Shown piece by piece: positions 26,776 to 34,155 of a stretch of 34,155 nucleotides of DNA. Origin of the DNA: an uncultured Anaerobiospirillum sp. (lineage in GTDB: Bacteria > Pseudomonadota > Gammaproteobacteria > Enterobacterales > Succinivibrionaceae). Both the position numbers and the translations under genes were made by a program. Where the stretch lies: the NCBI GenBank assembly GCA_944392765.1, contig CALXXU010000027.1, positions 1 through 34,155 on the forward strand, given 5' to 3'. Each line of letters starts with the position of its first letter. The stretch's first letter is position 1. Under the pieces are notes generated by a model. The model saw only the letters and a program-made list of their open reading frames with translations. It did no database searches and was not told where the DNA came from.

Positions 26776-26840
26776 GGCTCAAGCAGGGCTTTGCGGCTCA
26801 AGCAGGGCTTTGCGGCTCAAGCAGGGCTTTGCGGCTCAAG
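26776..26840. repeat. 19-bp tandem repeat between ATPase and helicase
   Basis: GGCTCAAGCAGGGCTTTGC is repeated at 26776, 26795 and 26814, with a partial fourth copy at 26833 and GCTCAAG-containing remnants to about 26900. All three full copies are identical. It lies in the 382-bp gap between ATPase and helicase. No coding sequence is supported there. Confidence 0.9.
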
Positions 26841-26938
26841 CAGAGTGTTACCTCAAGCGAGGCTTGACGGCTCAACCTGGGCCGATTACGCTCAAGTAGA
26901 GCCAGTTAGCCGACTTGGGCCCCAGCCCGTTAGAAGCG

Positions 26939-28255
26939 CTACAACTTGAAGGTGACTAAGTCGTCATCGTCGGATGGCGCAGGATCAGATGCGCCCGTCG
27001 TGACCAAGGATGGGTCGCTTTCGTTTTCGACGTGGACATTAGCAATGAGCGACTGCCACTTGATCTCTGGATTTTGCTCTAAGACCGAGAGCAGATCGAC
27101 AAAGGCCTTGATGGTGTTGCGCGGCGTTCTAAAGTAGGCCTCGCCGATGTTCTGCGAGCAATGGCGCAGGAAGGCAGTCAGGGCTTCGTCCGGCACTAAG
27201 TACTTGCTTGGGTCGCCGTTAGCAAAAACATTGCGGATATTAGCCAGGAGCACGTAAAGCTCCTCTGGCGATAAGTTCTCAAGCTTGAGCACTGGGCCGT
27301 GGTAATCGACCACATTGGCCACCTGAGCAAAGGTGTTCTCAGCTAAGCGCGAGCGTAGCGCCTCGTAGCTATAGAGGCCCTTACGGGTATCGCACAGGAA
27401 ATCGGTGGTGCCACCGAGCATAAAGCCGATATTCTCAGCGCTGCCTTGCAAGCAGTCATTTAAGATGCGCAGAATTTGCTCGTAATTAGCACTACGGGAG
27501 CGGGGCGATGGCAACTTGTAGAGGTTGACCATCTCATCTAAGTTGACCAAAAGGCCTTTGTAGCCTGCTTGGCAGACAAAGCGCGCTAAGAGCTTTAAGT
27601 GATCGTAGATCGAGCTATCGGAGACAATCGAGCGCACGCCTAAATCAGCGCGGGCCTCGGTCTTGGTAGCATATTCACCACGTAAATAGCGAATTGCAGC
27701 ATCCTTGAGCTCATCGCGTCCTTGCTCGTAGCCTTGGTAGTACTTGGCGATCACCTCAGCAAAGTCATAGCCGTCCACTAGCTCCGACAAGGACTTAAGC
27801 TTGGACTTGATGACAGCTTCCACCGCCAAGCCCTGCTCTTGGGCTACACCGATTTGGGTGGTGATGAACTTCTCGACCACCGGAATCATGGCATTGCCCT
27901 CAGGGTGGGCGCGCGTGGCCATATTGCGCATCAGCTCTTGATAAAGCGAACGTGCCTGACCGCCCGAGGCTTGCAGACGACGATCTGGGGCTAAATCAGC
28001 ATTGACTACCACCAGGCCCTTTTCCAAGGCTAAGTAGCGAATGAGCTGCAAGAAGAAGCTTTTACCAGCACCGAAGTCACCGACCACGACCTTGAAGGTA
28101 CTGCTGCCTTGGCATACGCGCTCTAACTCCTCAATCATCGCCTTGACTTCGTTGACGCGTCCCACTTGGATATGCTCCAAGCCCACACGCGGAGTCACAC
28201 CGGCCCGTAATGATTGAATGATAGCAGCACGCTCGCGCGGCCTGATCTTAGCCAT
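26939..28255 (-). CDS. BrxD-like (DUF2791) P-loop ATPase
   Basis: 438-residue ATPase of the DUF2791/BREX ATP-binding family. The start region RAGVTPRVGLEHIQVGR (17-33) is characteristic. Walker A is GDFGAGKS (59-66), and a family segment (NADLAPDRRLQASGGQARSL, 85-104) and Walker B LLVNLDE (235-241) follow. The tail is acidic. In known contexts such ATPases pair with an Lhr-like helicase, either in BREX type 2-like loci or next to TerB-domain proteins. Here a helicase lies downstream and a methyltransferase protein upstream. The function is likely nucleic-acid- or defence-related, but unproven. It has its own consensus -10 box at 28376-28381. Confidence 0.88.
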   Translation of the reverse strand: MAKIRPRERAAIIQSLRAGVTPRVGLEHIQVGRVNEVKAMIEELERVCQGSSTFKVVVGDFGAGKSFFLQLIRYLALEKGLVVVNADLAPDRRLQASGGQARSLYQELMRNMATRAHPEGNAMIPVVEKFITTQIGVAQEQGLAVEAVIKSKLKSLSELVDGYDFAEVIAKYYQGYEQGRDELKDAAIRYLRGEYATKTEARADLGVRSIVSDSSIYDHLKLLARFVCQAGYKGLLVNLDEMVNLYKLPSPRSRSANYEQILRILNDCLQGSAENIGFMLGGTTDFLCDTRKGLYSYEALRSRLAENTFAQVANVVDYHGPVLKLENLSPEELYVLLANIRNVFANGDPSKYLVPDEALTAFLRHCSQNIGEAYFRTPRNTIKAFVDLLSVLEQNPEIKWQSLIANVHVENESDPSLVTTGASDPAPSDDDDLVTFKL

Positions 28256-28350
28256 AGTCAGAACTCCTCAAGCTCAAGCTCCCACGATGCCCCAACCACT
28301 ACCAGCCACAACAAGTTTGTTGGCAGCTCCTAAGACACGGGCTATCGTCA

Positions 28351-28431
28351 CCCCGCCAATTTACGGGGGATCCCCATTATAACGCAAGATTTTGGCCCAT
28401 ATCGGGCATGAAAACGCTAGGTTTCACGCCC
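28351..28431 (-). promoter_or_regulatory. ATPase promoter, 5' hairpin and operator-like repeat
   Basis: The -10 TATAAT is at 28376-28381 (minus strand). An imperfect palindrome, GGGCATGAAA (28404-28413) and TTTCACGCCC (28422-28431), matching at 9 of 10 positions, lies at about -35 to -62, replacing any clear -35 box. A CCCCG/CGGGG stem (28351-28355 with 28364-28368) begins at the predicted transcript start near 28369. The leader is about 114 nt. The palindrome position suits an activator or repressor site; that is inference. Confidence 0.5.
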
Positions 28432-28512
28432 AAGGCCCAAAGCAGCGCACCGTCACTAAAGCCCCGCCCCCACAGTAGTACCGAACGCGGATGCAGGCAC
28501 GCTGGAATTTGG

Positions 28513-30870
28513 TTATGAGAGCTTGCGGAAGATAGTGCCCTTGTTAACCACGGTAAGGCGCTCCCCTGACGGCGCAAAGGTCGGCACATAACCAAAAAGT
28601 GCCGCTGTTAAGCTCTGCGGGCCTTGCTGCGCCGCACGCTCAAAGGCCTGAGCTAATCCCCCAGAGCTTGCTAAGAGCTGCACTAACTCTTGCCGGTCTT
28701 GAGCTGGGAACAGGCGCTGATAGTGGGAGCTGAGCTCACTGTCCTCAAGGGCATAATTGGTGTTGAACAGACACAGCAGGCCACTGGGCTTTAAAGCTTG
28801 ATCTAAGAGCTGTAAGGTTGCAGCAAAATCTACCCAGTCATACACCCCTTGAGCATTCTCAAGCCGCGCTGTATCAGGGTGCCGACACAACACAGTCATG
28901 GCACAGATCACGTCGCACTGCAGGTTCTTAGCACCTACCAGCTCTTCTAGCTGTGCCGTTGTGATAAAACTGGCATTTTGGGCCTGAGGCACATAAGGTA
29001 GCTGTTCTAAATTGTGCCAGAGCTGCCGGGCTTGCGCTAAGGCATCTTCATTTAAGTCCACACCGAGATAGTGGTGCGCCCCCAGAGGCCCTAACAGCGC
29101 ACGCAGCTCCGCTAACTCTTGGCCTGTGGAGCAGCCAAAGCTCATAATGGTCAACTCTTGCTGCTTTTTGTGTGGCAGCATGGTCTTTAAAGCCTGCCAT
29201 TGCATCTGATAGCGACCAGTACCCGTAAAGTTCGCTCGCTGCGCCAATTGCAGGGCGCCGCGATGTTCTTGCTCAGTTAAACCCAGCTTGCGCCTTAGCG
29301 CCGTGAGTTGCTCTTGGGGATGGAGGTGCTGTGCTTTGTCCTGCAAAGCATGCTGCCACGCTGCGTTGAGCGCTTGCGGCCGTTCTAGTTGAGGTGATGC
29401 TTTTAGCGTAGCGAGCGCCTGAGTTATGGTCTCATGAGGGTGAGCGTTTAGCTCACTGAGCTTGAGGCACGGGAAGATAGTGCTGGTACCAAAGCTAACC
29501 GGACTTAACTCCTGATAACTGCCCACTTTGACCCCGCGATTGAGCACACCAGAGCGAGCTAAATCATCATAGGCTTGGTAGGCCTCTTGGTAGGCCTTGT
29601 CATCACGTTCATTCGGGCTTGCGTCCAAGTAATTATCCTGATTTACCTTAAAGGATTCATAGGTGGCAAAGTACTCCTTACTGATCGGCTGCTCTAAATC
29701 AAGATCAAGTGTTAAGCCCAGGGTCGCAGTACCGCAGCTTGCCGCCAAGAGCTGCTCGCAAGCGTTTTCTGTGATCAGAAGCTGCACCCGCTCAAGCAAA
29801 CTACGATAGTCCTCATAGCTTTGGCCGAGGAAACAGCCCGCCACGCCCGGCGCACTAATGCTACTTGGACGCATGCTAGGGTCAGCTTGATCTTGCAGCA
29901 TTGCCTGAGTCAGGGCATGACGCTTGAGCTGGGCCGAGAACTCTTCGCACCAATGCCGCGCTAAATTACCCGCTTGCATAGTCTGCTCAACGCACAGATA
30001 GGTCGCCTCGCTTAACAGCGGCGCATAGGAAAAAATGCCAGGCCCGAGCATCACCACAAAACGCGCCTTAGGCCAAACCGCATTTAGGGCCTTTAGTAGA
30101 TTTAAGGCCTCAGGGGAAAGTCCCAGCTGCGCATGCCGAGTAAAGAGAGTGGAGCTCACTGCAATCGTAACTACATCTGAGCGTCCATCTGAGTGGTCAA
30201 GTAAACCTTTCAGGCTCTCTAAAGCGCGTTTAGTCTTGGCTTGATGAAACCAGAACAAGGCATTAACGTCACTTGTGACCTGGTACGGCAGGTGAGCTAA
30301 CGCTTGAGTTCCTAAGGTGTGAACAAACTTAGCCTTAGTGCTTACAGTGTGCAAGAAAAGCTGCAAGCTGGGACTGAGCGCTGGGGTACTCGGGACAGTC
30401 AGGTTGAAGATAAAACTTGGAGGGCAGTTTGCGGCGCACAATAAGGAATTGAGACTTGCGGGAATGGTCGAGCTGGGCGTCAGTGGATGGTTTAAGCACA
30501 GGCAAATCGCATCAAAGTGGGTGCTGATGTAATCCACATCGATGGGAGTGTGTTCGCTCATCGTGTAAAAGCGCGCGGCGCCCCACAACTCGAGAATCTT
30601 GAGCTCATCTCGCGTCAGCTCTGGGACGTTAGGTTCACGAGCTTTTAACTGCGGTTTCATCTGGGTAGCGTAAAGCGCATCTGGATTGATCCGCACCAAG
30701 TGGCTTAGTACTACCCCTATAGCCATCGTACGACTAGCGTAAGGACTCAAGCGCCACCCACGCAGGGTGGTTAAATCTTCATTGAGGCTAAAGCCATGGC
30801 TGAGCCGATCGTCACTGACGTTGACCGGGGCAAAGTTATCGTCAGTAAGCACTAATACCGCATAGGACAT
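28513..30870 (-). CDS. Large protein with C-terminal class I methyltransferase domain
   Basis: 785 residues. The C-terminal 210 residues form a SAM-dependent methyltransferase: motif I in MSFGCSTGQELAEL (about 576-589), an acidic end of strand 2 in GVDLNED (603-609), then a motif-IV-like CDVICAMTVL and ALKPSGLLCLFN. There is no NPPY/DPPY motif, so a DNA N6-adenine methyltransferase is unlikely. Residues 1-550 match no family I know. A stretch near 230-290 alternates strand and helix, like the second half of a GT-B glycosyltransferase, but this is weak. ATG 30870 has AGGAGA about 10 nt upstream. The gene ends 257 bp before the ATPase on the same strand. It could be a sugar/polysaccharide or small-molecule methyltransferase rather than a partner. 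Confidence 0.7.
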   Translation of the reverse strand: MSYAVLVLTDDNFAPVNVSDDRLSHGFSLNEDLTTLRGWRLSPYASRTMAIGVVLSHLVRINPDALYATQMKPQLKAREPNVPELTRDELKILELWGAARFYTMSEHTPIDVDYISTHFDAICLCLNHPLTPSSTIPASLNSLLCAANCPPSFIFNLTVPSTPALSPSLQLFLHTVSTKAKFVHTLGTQALAHLPYQVTSDVNALFWFHQAKTKRALESLKGLLDHSDGRSDVVTIAVSSTLFTRHAQLGLSPEALNLLKALNAVWPKARFVVMLGPGIFSYAPLLSEATYLCVEQTMQAGNLARHWCEEFSAQLKRHALTQAMLQDQADPSMRPSSISAPGVAGCFLGQSYEDYRSLLERVQLLITENACEQLLAASCGTATLGLTLDLDLEQPISKEYFATYESFKVNQDNYLDASPNERDDKAYQEAYQAYDDLARSGVLNRGVKVGSYQELSPVSFGTSTIFPCLKLSELNAHPHETITQALATLKASPQLERPQALNAAWQHALQDKAQHLHPQEQLTALRRKLGLTEQEHRGALQLAQRANFTGTGRYQMQWQALKTMLPHKKQQELTIMSFGCSTGQELAELRALLGPLGAHHYLGVDLNEDALAQARQLWHNLEQLPYVPQAQNASFITTAQLEELVGAKNLQCDVICAMTVLCRHPDTARLENAQGVYDWVDFAATLQLLDQALKPSGLLCLFNTNYALEDSELSSHYQRLFPAQDRQELVQLLASSGGLAQAFERAAQQGPQSLTAALFGYVPTFAPSGERLTVVNKGTIFRKLS

Positions 30871-31040
30871 GGGTTTCTTCTCTCCTGATTGCAGGCTGCG
30901 TCAAAAGCTCACTTACGGTGACGAACGTGCTCCTGCTTAGAGCAAGCCGAGTGCGCAAGCCTTAAGCTCTCAACTTAACACAAACTTCCAGCCCCGCTCC
31001 AGAACTGCAAGCTTCCTTCAGCTGGGCATCAAGACACGAA

Positions 31041-31066
31041 AGCCCATAGCAGTTACGCCATGGGCT
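31041..31066 (-). terminator. Weak hairpin downstream of prmA
   Basis: AGCCCAT (31041-31047) pairs with ATGGGCT (31060-31066), followed on the minus strand by TTTCGTGTCTT. It is enclosed by an 8-bp pair CCTTCAGC (31015-31022)/GCTGAAGG (31081-31088). It is 99 bp beyond the prmA stop. No gene is seen in 30871-31164. Confidence 0.35.
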
Positions 31067-31164
31067 CTCTGGTTTTGCTTGCTGAAGGTACGGCGACCCA
31101 AAACTTAGATCTTGCGCAAACTAGATCCTATGCCTTGGGGAGCTACTTAAGCTCTATGCTGTGA

Positions 31165-32058
31165 TTACTTGCGGGTGGCAACGACCAGCATCCAGCCGTC
31201 CTTGACCTTGGTGTAGTCGATCTCAAAGTCCTGTTGATAGGCCGCGATGACCTCGTCGCCTTGCGCCTCTAACAGACCCGATAAGGCGAGCTTACCGCCC
31301 TTTTGGCACAGTGCAGCGATATTAGGCTCCAGCTCCACTAATGGACCAGCTAAGATATTAGCGACCACAATCTCGCATGGGTGCAAATCTTGGCTTGGGC
31401 CATCAAAAAGCTTGATCTGATCTGCGACCTGATTGCGCTCAGCGTTATCCTTACTTGCGATAATGGCTTGCGGGTCAATGTCGACGCCATAGGCTTCCTT
31501 GGCGCCCAGCTTGAGCGCGGCAATGGCTAAGATACCCGAGCCGCAGCCATAGTCTAAGATTTCCTTGTCTTTAATGTCTTTGATGCTATCTAAGAAATTC
31601 AGGCATAAGAAGGTCGTTGGGTGCGTGCCCGTACCAAAGGCTAAGCCTGGATCTAACATCACCATGACTGCGTTTTCGTCCTCGATCTTGCTCCAGGATG
31701 GGCAAATCCACAGGCGCTCACCGCACTTAATCGGCTTGAAATTCTCCATCCAGACGCGCACCCAATCGCGATCCTCTAAATCGTGCGCCGCAATCGGGTA
31801 CTGGTCACCATAGACGTGCTGGAGATAGGACACAACCGGATCGGTATCCGCGCCTTGCTCAAATAGGCCTACCACCACTGTAGTTGGCCATACCCGCTCC
31901 TCACCTGGGCGGGGCTCTAAGATTGGGTCGTCCTTGGCGTCGACTAAGGTTACCGACAAGGCACCTAAGCCAAACATGATTTCGGACAATTCATCCGCTT
32001 TAGCGCCGTCACAAACTACGGACACCTCTTTCCATGCCTGCTGTTCGTTCTCACTCAT
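31165..32058 (-). CDS. prmA: Ribosomal protein L11 methyltransferase PrmA
   Basis: Trimethylates L11 at several amino groups. ATG 32058 (AAGGAG 6 nt upstream) gives 297 residues (293 in E. coli); the frame extends to 32145 but that part is not family-like. The small N-terminal substrate-recognition domain contains VTLVDAKDDPILEPRPGE. The catalytic domain has DPGLAFGTGTHPTT, motif I LDYGCGSGILAIAAL, VDIDPQA and the NIL active-site loop VVANILAGPL. There is no panF-like gene upstream. It lies downstream of a membrane protein gene on the same strand, 275 bp away. Confidence 0.97.
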   Translation of the reverse strand: MSENEQQAWKEVSVVCDGAKADELSEIMFGLGALSVTLVDAKDDPILEPRPGEERVWPTTVVVGLFEQGADTDPVVSYLQHVYGDQYPIAAHDLEDRDWVRVWMENFKPIKCGERLWICPSWSKIEDENAVMVMLDPGLAFGTGTHPTTFLCLNFLDSIKDIKDKEILDYGCGSGILAIAALKLGAKEAYGVDIDPQAIIASKDNAERNQVADQIKLFDGPSQDLHPCEIVVANILAGPLVELEPNIAALCQKGGKLALSGLLEAQGDEVIAAYQQDFEIDYTKVKDGWMLVVATRK

Positions 32059-32333
32059 TGCTAACTCCTTGTGCTGTAGCGGTTGGGCATCAGGGCCCGT
32101 AATCTTAACAATTTGCTGGGTTGCAGTGTGGGAGTAACACAGCACCTGCGTTCACTTGACCTAAACCACAGTCTGCACAGCCCTTCGATCATTTTGCGGC
32201 AGGAGCGCTTAAATTAGAGCATGCCCTTATGGGTAAATCGCATCAACCCAGTTGGTACAAGGCCTTTACCAAGCTGGAGCTGCCTCGGCTTCCCAGCGGG
32301 CGATGGGGCTGTTGGCACAGCGCACCTGCGCGG

Positions 32334-33806
32334 TTAAGCTGAGACTGATCTTGGTGGGACATAGCCCTTGGCTGCTTGCTTTTTGCTGGGATGCGGCATC
32401 GGCTCAATATGGAACGGCATGCTGACTTGAACCTCGTACTCAGCCTCACCTAATGGGTTCTCTAAGAATTTGGTCAAACGTAAATGCAGGAAATTGCTTT
32501 GCTCGCCCACATTGCATAGATAAAGCATCGCCGCGCGATCCACTACCACCTTTTCTTGGGTCAAGCCATTGAGCGCACCTAAGGATACGCTCTCATTGTT
32601 CACCACTTGAATGTAGAGCCAAGGGCCGTCCACTGCAATATCGATGATATTGCTCATACCGCCGAGCGCTCGGAGGAAAGCTAGCGCATTTAATTCGGGA
32701 GCACTGGTGGTACCGATGGAATAGCCAACATTCAATGAGCGCAGCTTGCGTTTGCGATCCCGAATCCGCTCGCGCTGAATGAACATAGCAAAGAACACCA
32801 GTCCTGCCGGGAAAATTAAGGCAAAGGCTTCCAGGCTTGCAATCTGACTGTTGACGTTATTGAGCGCCATCGTGGTCAGGGCGAGGTTGGTGTCGGGTAA
32901 ATAGAGGTTTTGCACCAAGGTAATAGCCGGAACCTCCAACAGATAGGACAGCGCAAAGCAGGACATTGCGGTGACGAGCAAGGTGCTAAAGGAACCGGGG
33001 AAAAAGATCAAAAGCATGAGCAGGGTCAGCGAGACACAAGCGCCAATTGAGCCGGTCATAATCGCAATAATGACCAATAAGGTCAAAAAGAGCCGTACAT
33101 GCTTCTTGGTGAAAAAGGAGCGCACAAAAAGCGTGGTCGGCAAAGCAATGAGATTGGTCACCAAGATCGCGTTCACAAAGGCCGTCACCATAGTGTTTTG
33201 ATAGCGCAGCGTGACCAGAGCTCCCACTAAATCCTGCGCCCCTAAGGTCTGCAAGAGCAGATAAATCGGCACATAAATGACCGAGAGCATACTGTTGCCA
33301 AAGCACTCTTCAAAGGTAAACAGGATAAAGGTGTTGATTTGGCGCAGGATCAGCCCCAGGCAGATAAAGGTGATGACTGGCAGTACCACCACAAAAAAGC
33401 AGGTCAATAAGATGCGCTTCGGCTTGGGCACAAAACTGTCTTCAAGGCCGTTTTGATACGGCAACAGGGCAAATAAAGTCGACACTGCCGTGATCACGCA
33501 AACGATCGGATTGATCAGAAAGTCGATGGGATTTCCCGGCAGGCACAATAAGGAAATCACATAGACTGCTGCGACCACACTGAGCTGCACAAAACGGTCG
33601 ACCGTTGGTACGACAAAGGCGACCATCAGAACAAAGAGTCCAGGGAAAAAGATGCGGCCTGTTAACAGAAGATAATTGCGCGTCCCTGGATCCAGCTGCG
33701 GCGCCACTTGGTTGCTTAAAGCCCAAGTGCTGATCGCTAGCAACATTAAGGGCAATAGCAGCAAGATGCTGCGATGCTGATAGCCGTAAGTGTGTATCCG
33801 TCGCAT
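32334..33806 (-). CDS. PTS EIIC-EIIB-like membrane protein without EIIB cysteine
   Basis: 490 residues: about ten hydrophobic segments (17-345), then a soluble region. Residues 373-445 resemble the glucose-family EIIB domain (LGGMSNIIDI... aligned with the E. coli PtsG FGGKENITNL). The phosphocysteine position holds Asp393, and the arginine in the CITRLR motif is replaced by Trp396. The membrane part carries a segment (LPTTLFVRSFFTKKHV) like the EIIC LPAA...A loop, but the TEPIEF motif is replaced by LEVPAI. I infer a PTS permease descendant that cannot take the usual phosphoryl group, perhaps a sensor or transporter. No EIIA or HPr gene is nearby. ATG 33806 has a weak ribosome binding site. 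Confidence 0.55.
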   Translation of the reverse strand: MRRIHTYGYQHRSILLLLPLMLLAISTWALSNQVAPQLDPGTRNYLLLTGRIFFPGLFVLMVAFVVPTVDRFVQLSVVAAVYVISLLCLPGNPIDFLINPIVCVITAVSTLFALLPYQNGLEDSFVPKPKRILLTCFFVVVLPVITFICLGLILRQINTFILFTFEECFGNSMLSVIYVPIYLLLQTLGAQDLVGALVTLRYQNTMVTAFVNAILVTNLIALPTTLFVRSFFTKKHVRLFLTLLVIIAIMTGSIGACVSLTLLMLLIFFPGSFSTLLVTAMSCFALSYLLEVPAITLVQNLYLPDTNLALTTMALNNVNSQIASLEAFALIFPAGLVFFAMFIQRERIRDRKRKLRSLNVGYSIGTTSAPELNALAFLRALGGMSNIIDIAVDGPWLYIQVVNNESVSLGALNGLTQEKVVVDRAAMLYLCNVGEQSNFLHLRLTKFLENPLGEAEYEVQVSMPFHIEPMPHPSKKQAAKGYVPPRSVSA

Positions 33807-34155
33807 AGAAACAACCGCGCCGCCCAGTAAGAGAGTCCGTCAGAACCAAAACTCGGCGGTGCTGCCAAGTACTAAGCCAGCAAACCAGTATTAAGCCAGT
33901 GCCAAGCCCGAGCATCCATCCGAACCAAAACCCAGCTTTGATTATAGCAAAGGGCTCAAATAGGCGCAGATCTCGCGACTGTATGATCTCGCTTGCAAGT
34001 TAGCGTGCTCAATCCGCCTAATCTGTGGCATAGCGACTAAGGAAGCTGTCACTTAATTAATGTCCAAATTTTTGGCATAAGTGCTGGACCACATCTTGAG
34101 TTTTGGCTAAAGTTTACGCAGCCAACACCTCCTCAGGCCTTATGCAAATTTTTGG
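33807..34155. other. Upstream region of the EIICB-like gene
   Basis: An extended -10 (TGCTATAAT on the minus strand, TATAAT at 33951-33956) faces the membrane protein gene. CTTTG and CAAAG flank the box symmetrically. The leader is about 138 nt. At the window end an 11-bp direct repeat CAAATTTTTGG occurs at 34065-34075 and 34145-34155, exactly 80 bp apart, next to GCATAAG/CTTATGC in inverted order (34075-34081, 34139-34145). No gene or tRNA is seen. The region may continue beyond the window. Confidence 0.5.

Noticed and set aside
24037-26840. CRISPR-like array near the helicase module
   Set aside because: The 18-bp and 19-bp repeats are directly adjacent with no spacers, and no cas gene is present.
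24319-30870. Complete BREX or TerB system
   Set aside because: No PglZ, BrxC-size ATPase, BrxL, DNA methylase of the PglX type or TerB-domain protein is encoded in the window; only the helicase and ATPase families are shared.
33442-33915. Minus-strand frame overlapping the EIICB-like gene
   Set aside because: It lies in another frame over hydrophobic coding sequence and has no family or ribosome binding evidence.

Overview
The window looks like the chromosome of a gammaproteobacterium. The evidence is gene order and protein similarity. rplU-rpmA-obgE is divergent from ispB, and tsaE-amiB-mutL-miaA-(gap)-hflX-hflK-hflC-purA lie in the Escherichia coli order with nnr next to tsaE. MutL is of the MutH-dependent type, and prmA and recJ are standard. 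The protein style (long Ala/Gln-rich and acidic insertions) and a polyphosphate glucokinase would suit an anaerobic Succinivibrionaceae-like lineage, but that is a guess from memory. I see no insertion sequence, integrase, tRNA, rRNA or CRISPR array.

Layout. 54-2071 (minus): ribosomal proteins L21 and L27 and the ribosome-assembly GTPase ObgE, driven by a good sigma70-like promoter about 380 nt upstream of rplU. 3148-5230 (plus): ispB (quinone side chain) and a 297-residue protein I do not recognise. 5404-18390 (minus): purA, hflC, hflK, hflX, an unrecognised 167-residue protein where hfq normally lies, miaA, mutL (1007 residues, with a nine-copy 24-bp repeat in its linker), amiB and tsaE. 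18859-21529 (plus): nnr and ppgK. 21615-23909 (minus): recJ, enlarged by two acidic insertions. 24319-30870 (minus): the accessory-looking part, with an Lhr/YprA-like DEAD/DEAH helicase, a BrxD-like (DUF2791) ATPase and a 785-residue protein whose C-terminus is a class I methyltransferase. 31165-33806 (minus): prmA and a membrane protein that looks like a PTS EIIC-EIIB fusion without the EIIB cysteine.

How the genes work together. Most of the window is housekeeping: ribosome biogenesis and modification (L21, L27, ObgE, HflX, PrmA), tRNA modification (TsaE, MiaA), DNA repair (MutL, RecJ), envelope and protease control (AmiB, HflKC) and metabolism (PurA, IspB, Nnr, PpgK). The best candidate for a specialised system is the helicase/ATPase/methyltransferase neighbourhood. 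Its first two members belong to families known as partners in BREX-type and TerB-associated gene sets, but here the neighbour is an unrelated two-part methyltransferase protein. A hairpin with a U-tract sits just before the helicase, and an inverted repeat sits at the ATPase promoter.

A second striking property is structural. Most of the long intergenic gaps, and the mutL linker, carry their own short tandem repeat, each with a different unit of about 17-24 bp. Several intergenic promoters also have inverted repeats centred on or flanking the -10 box.
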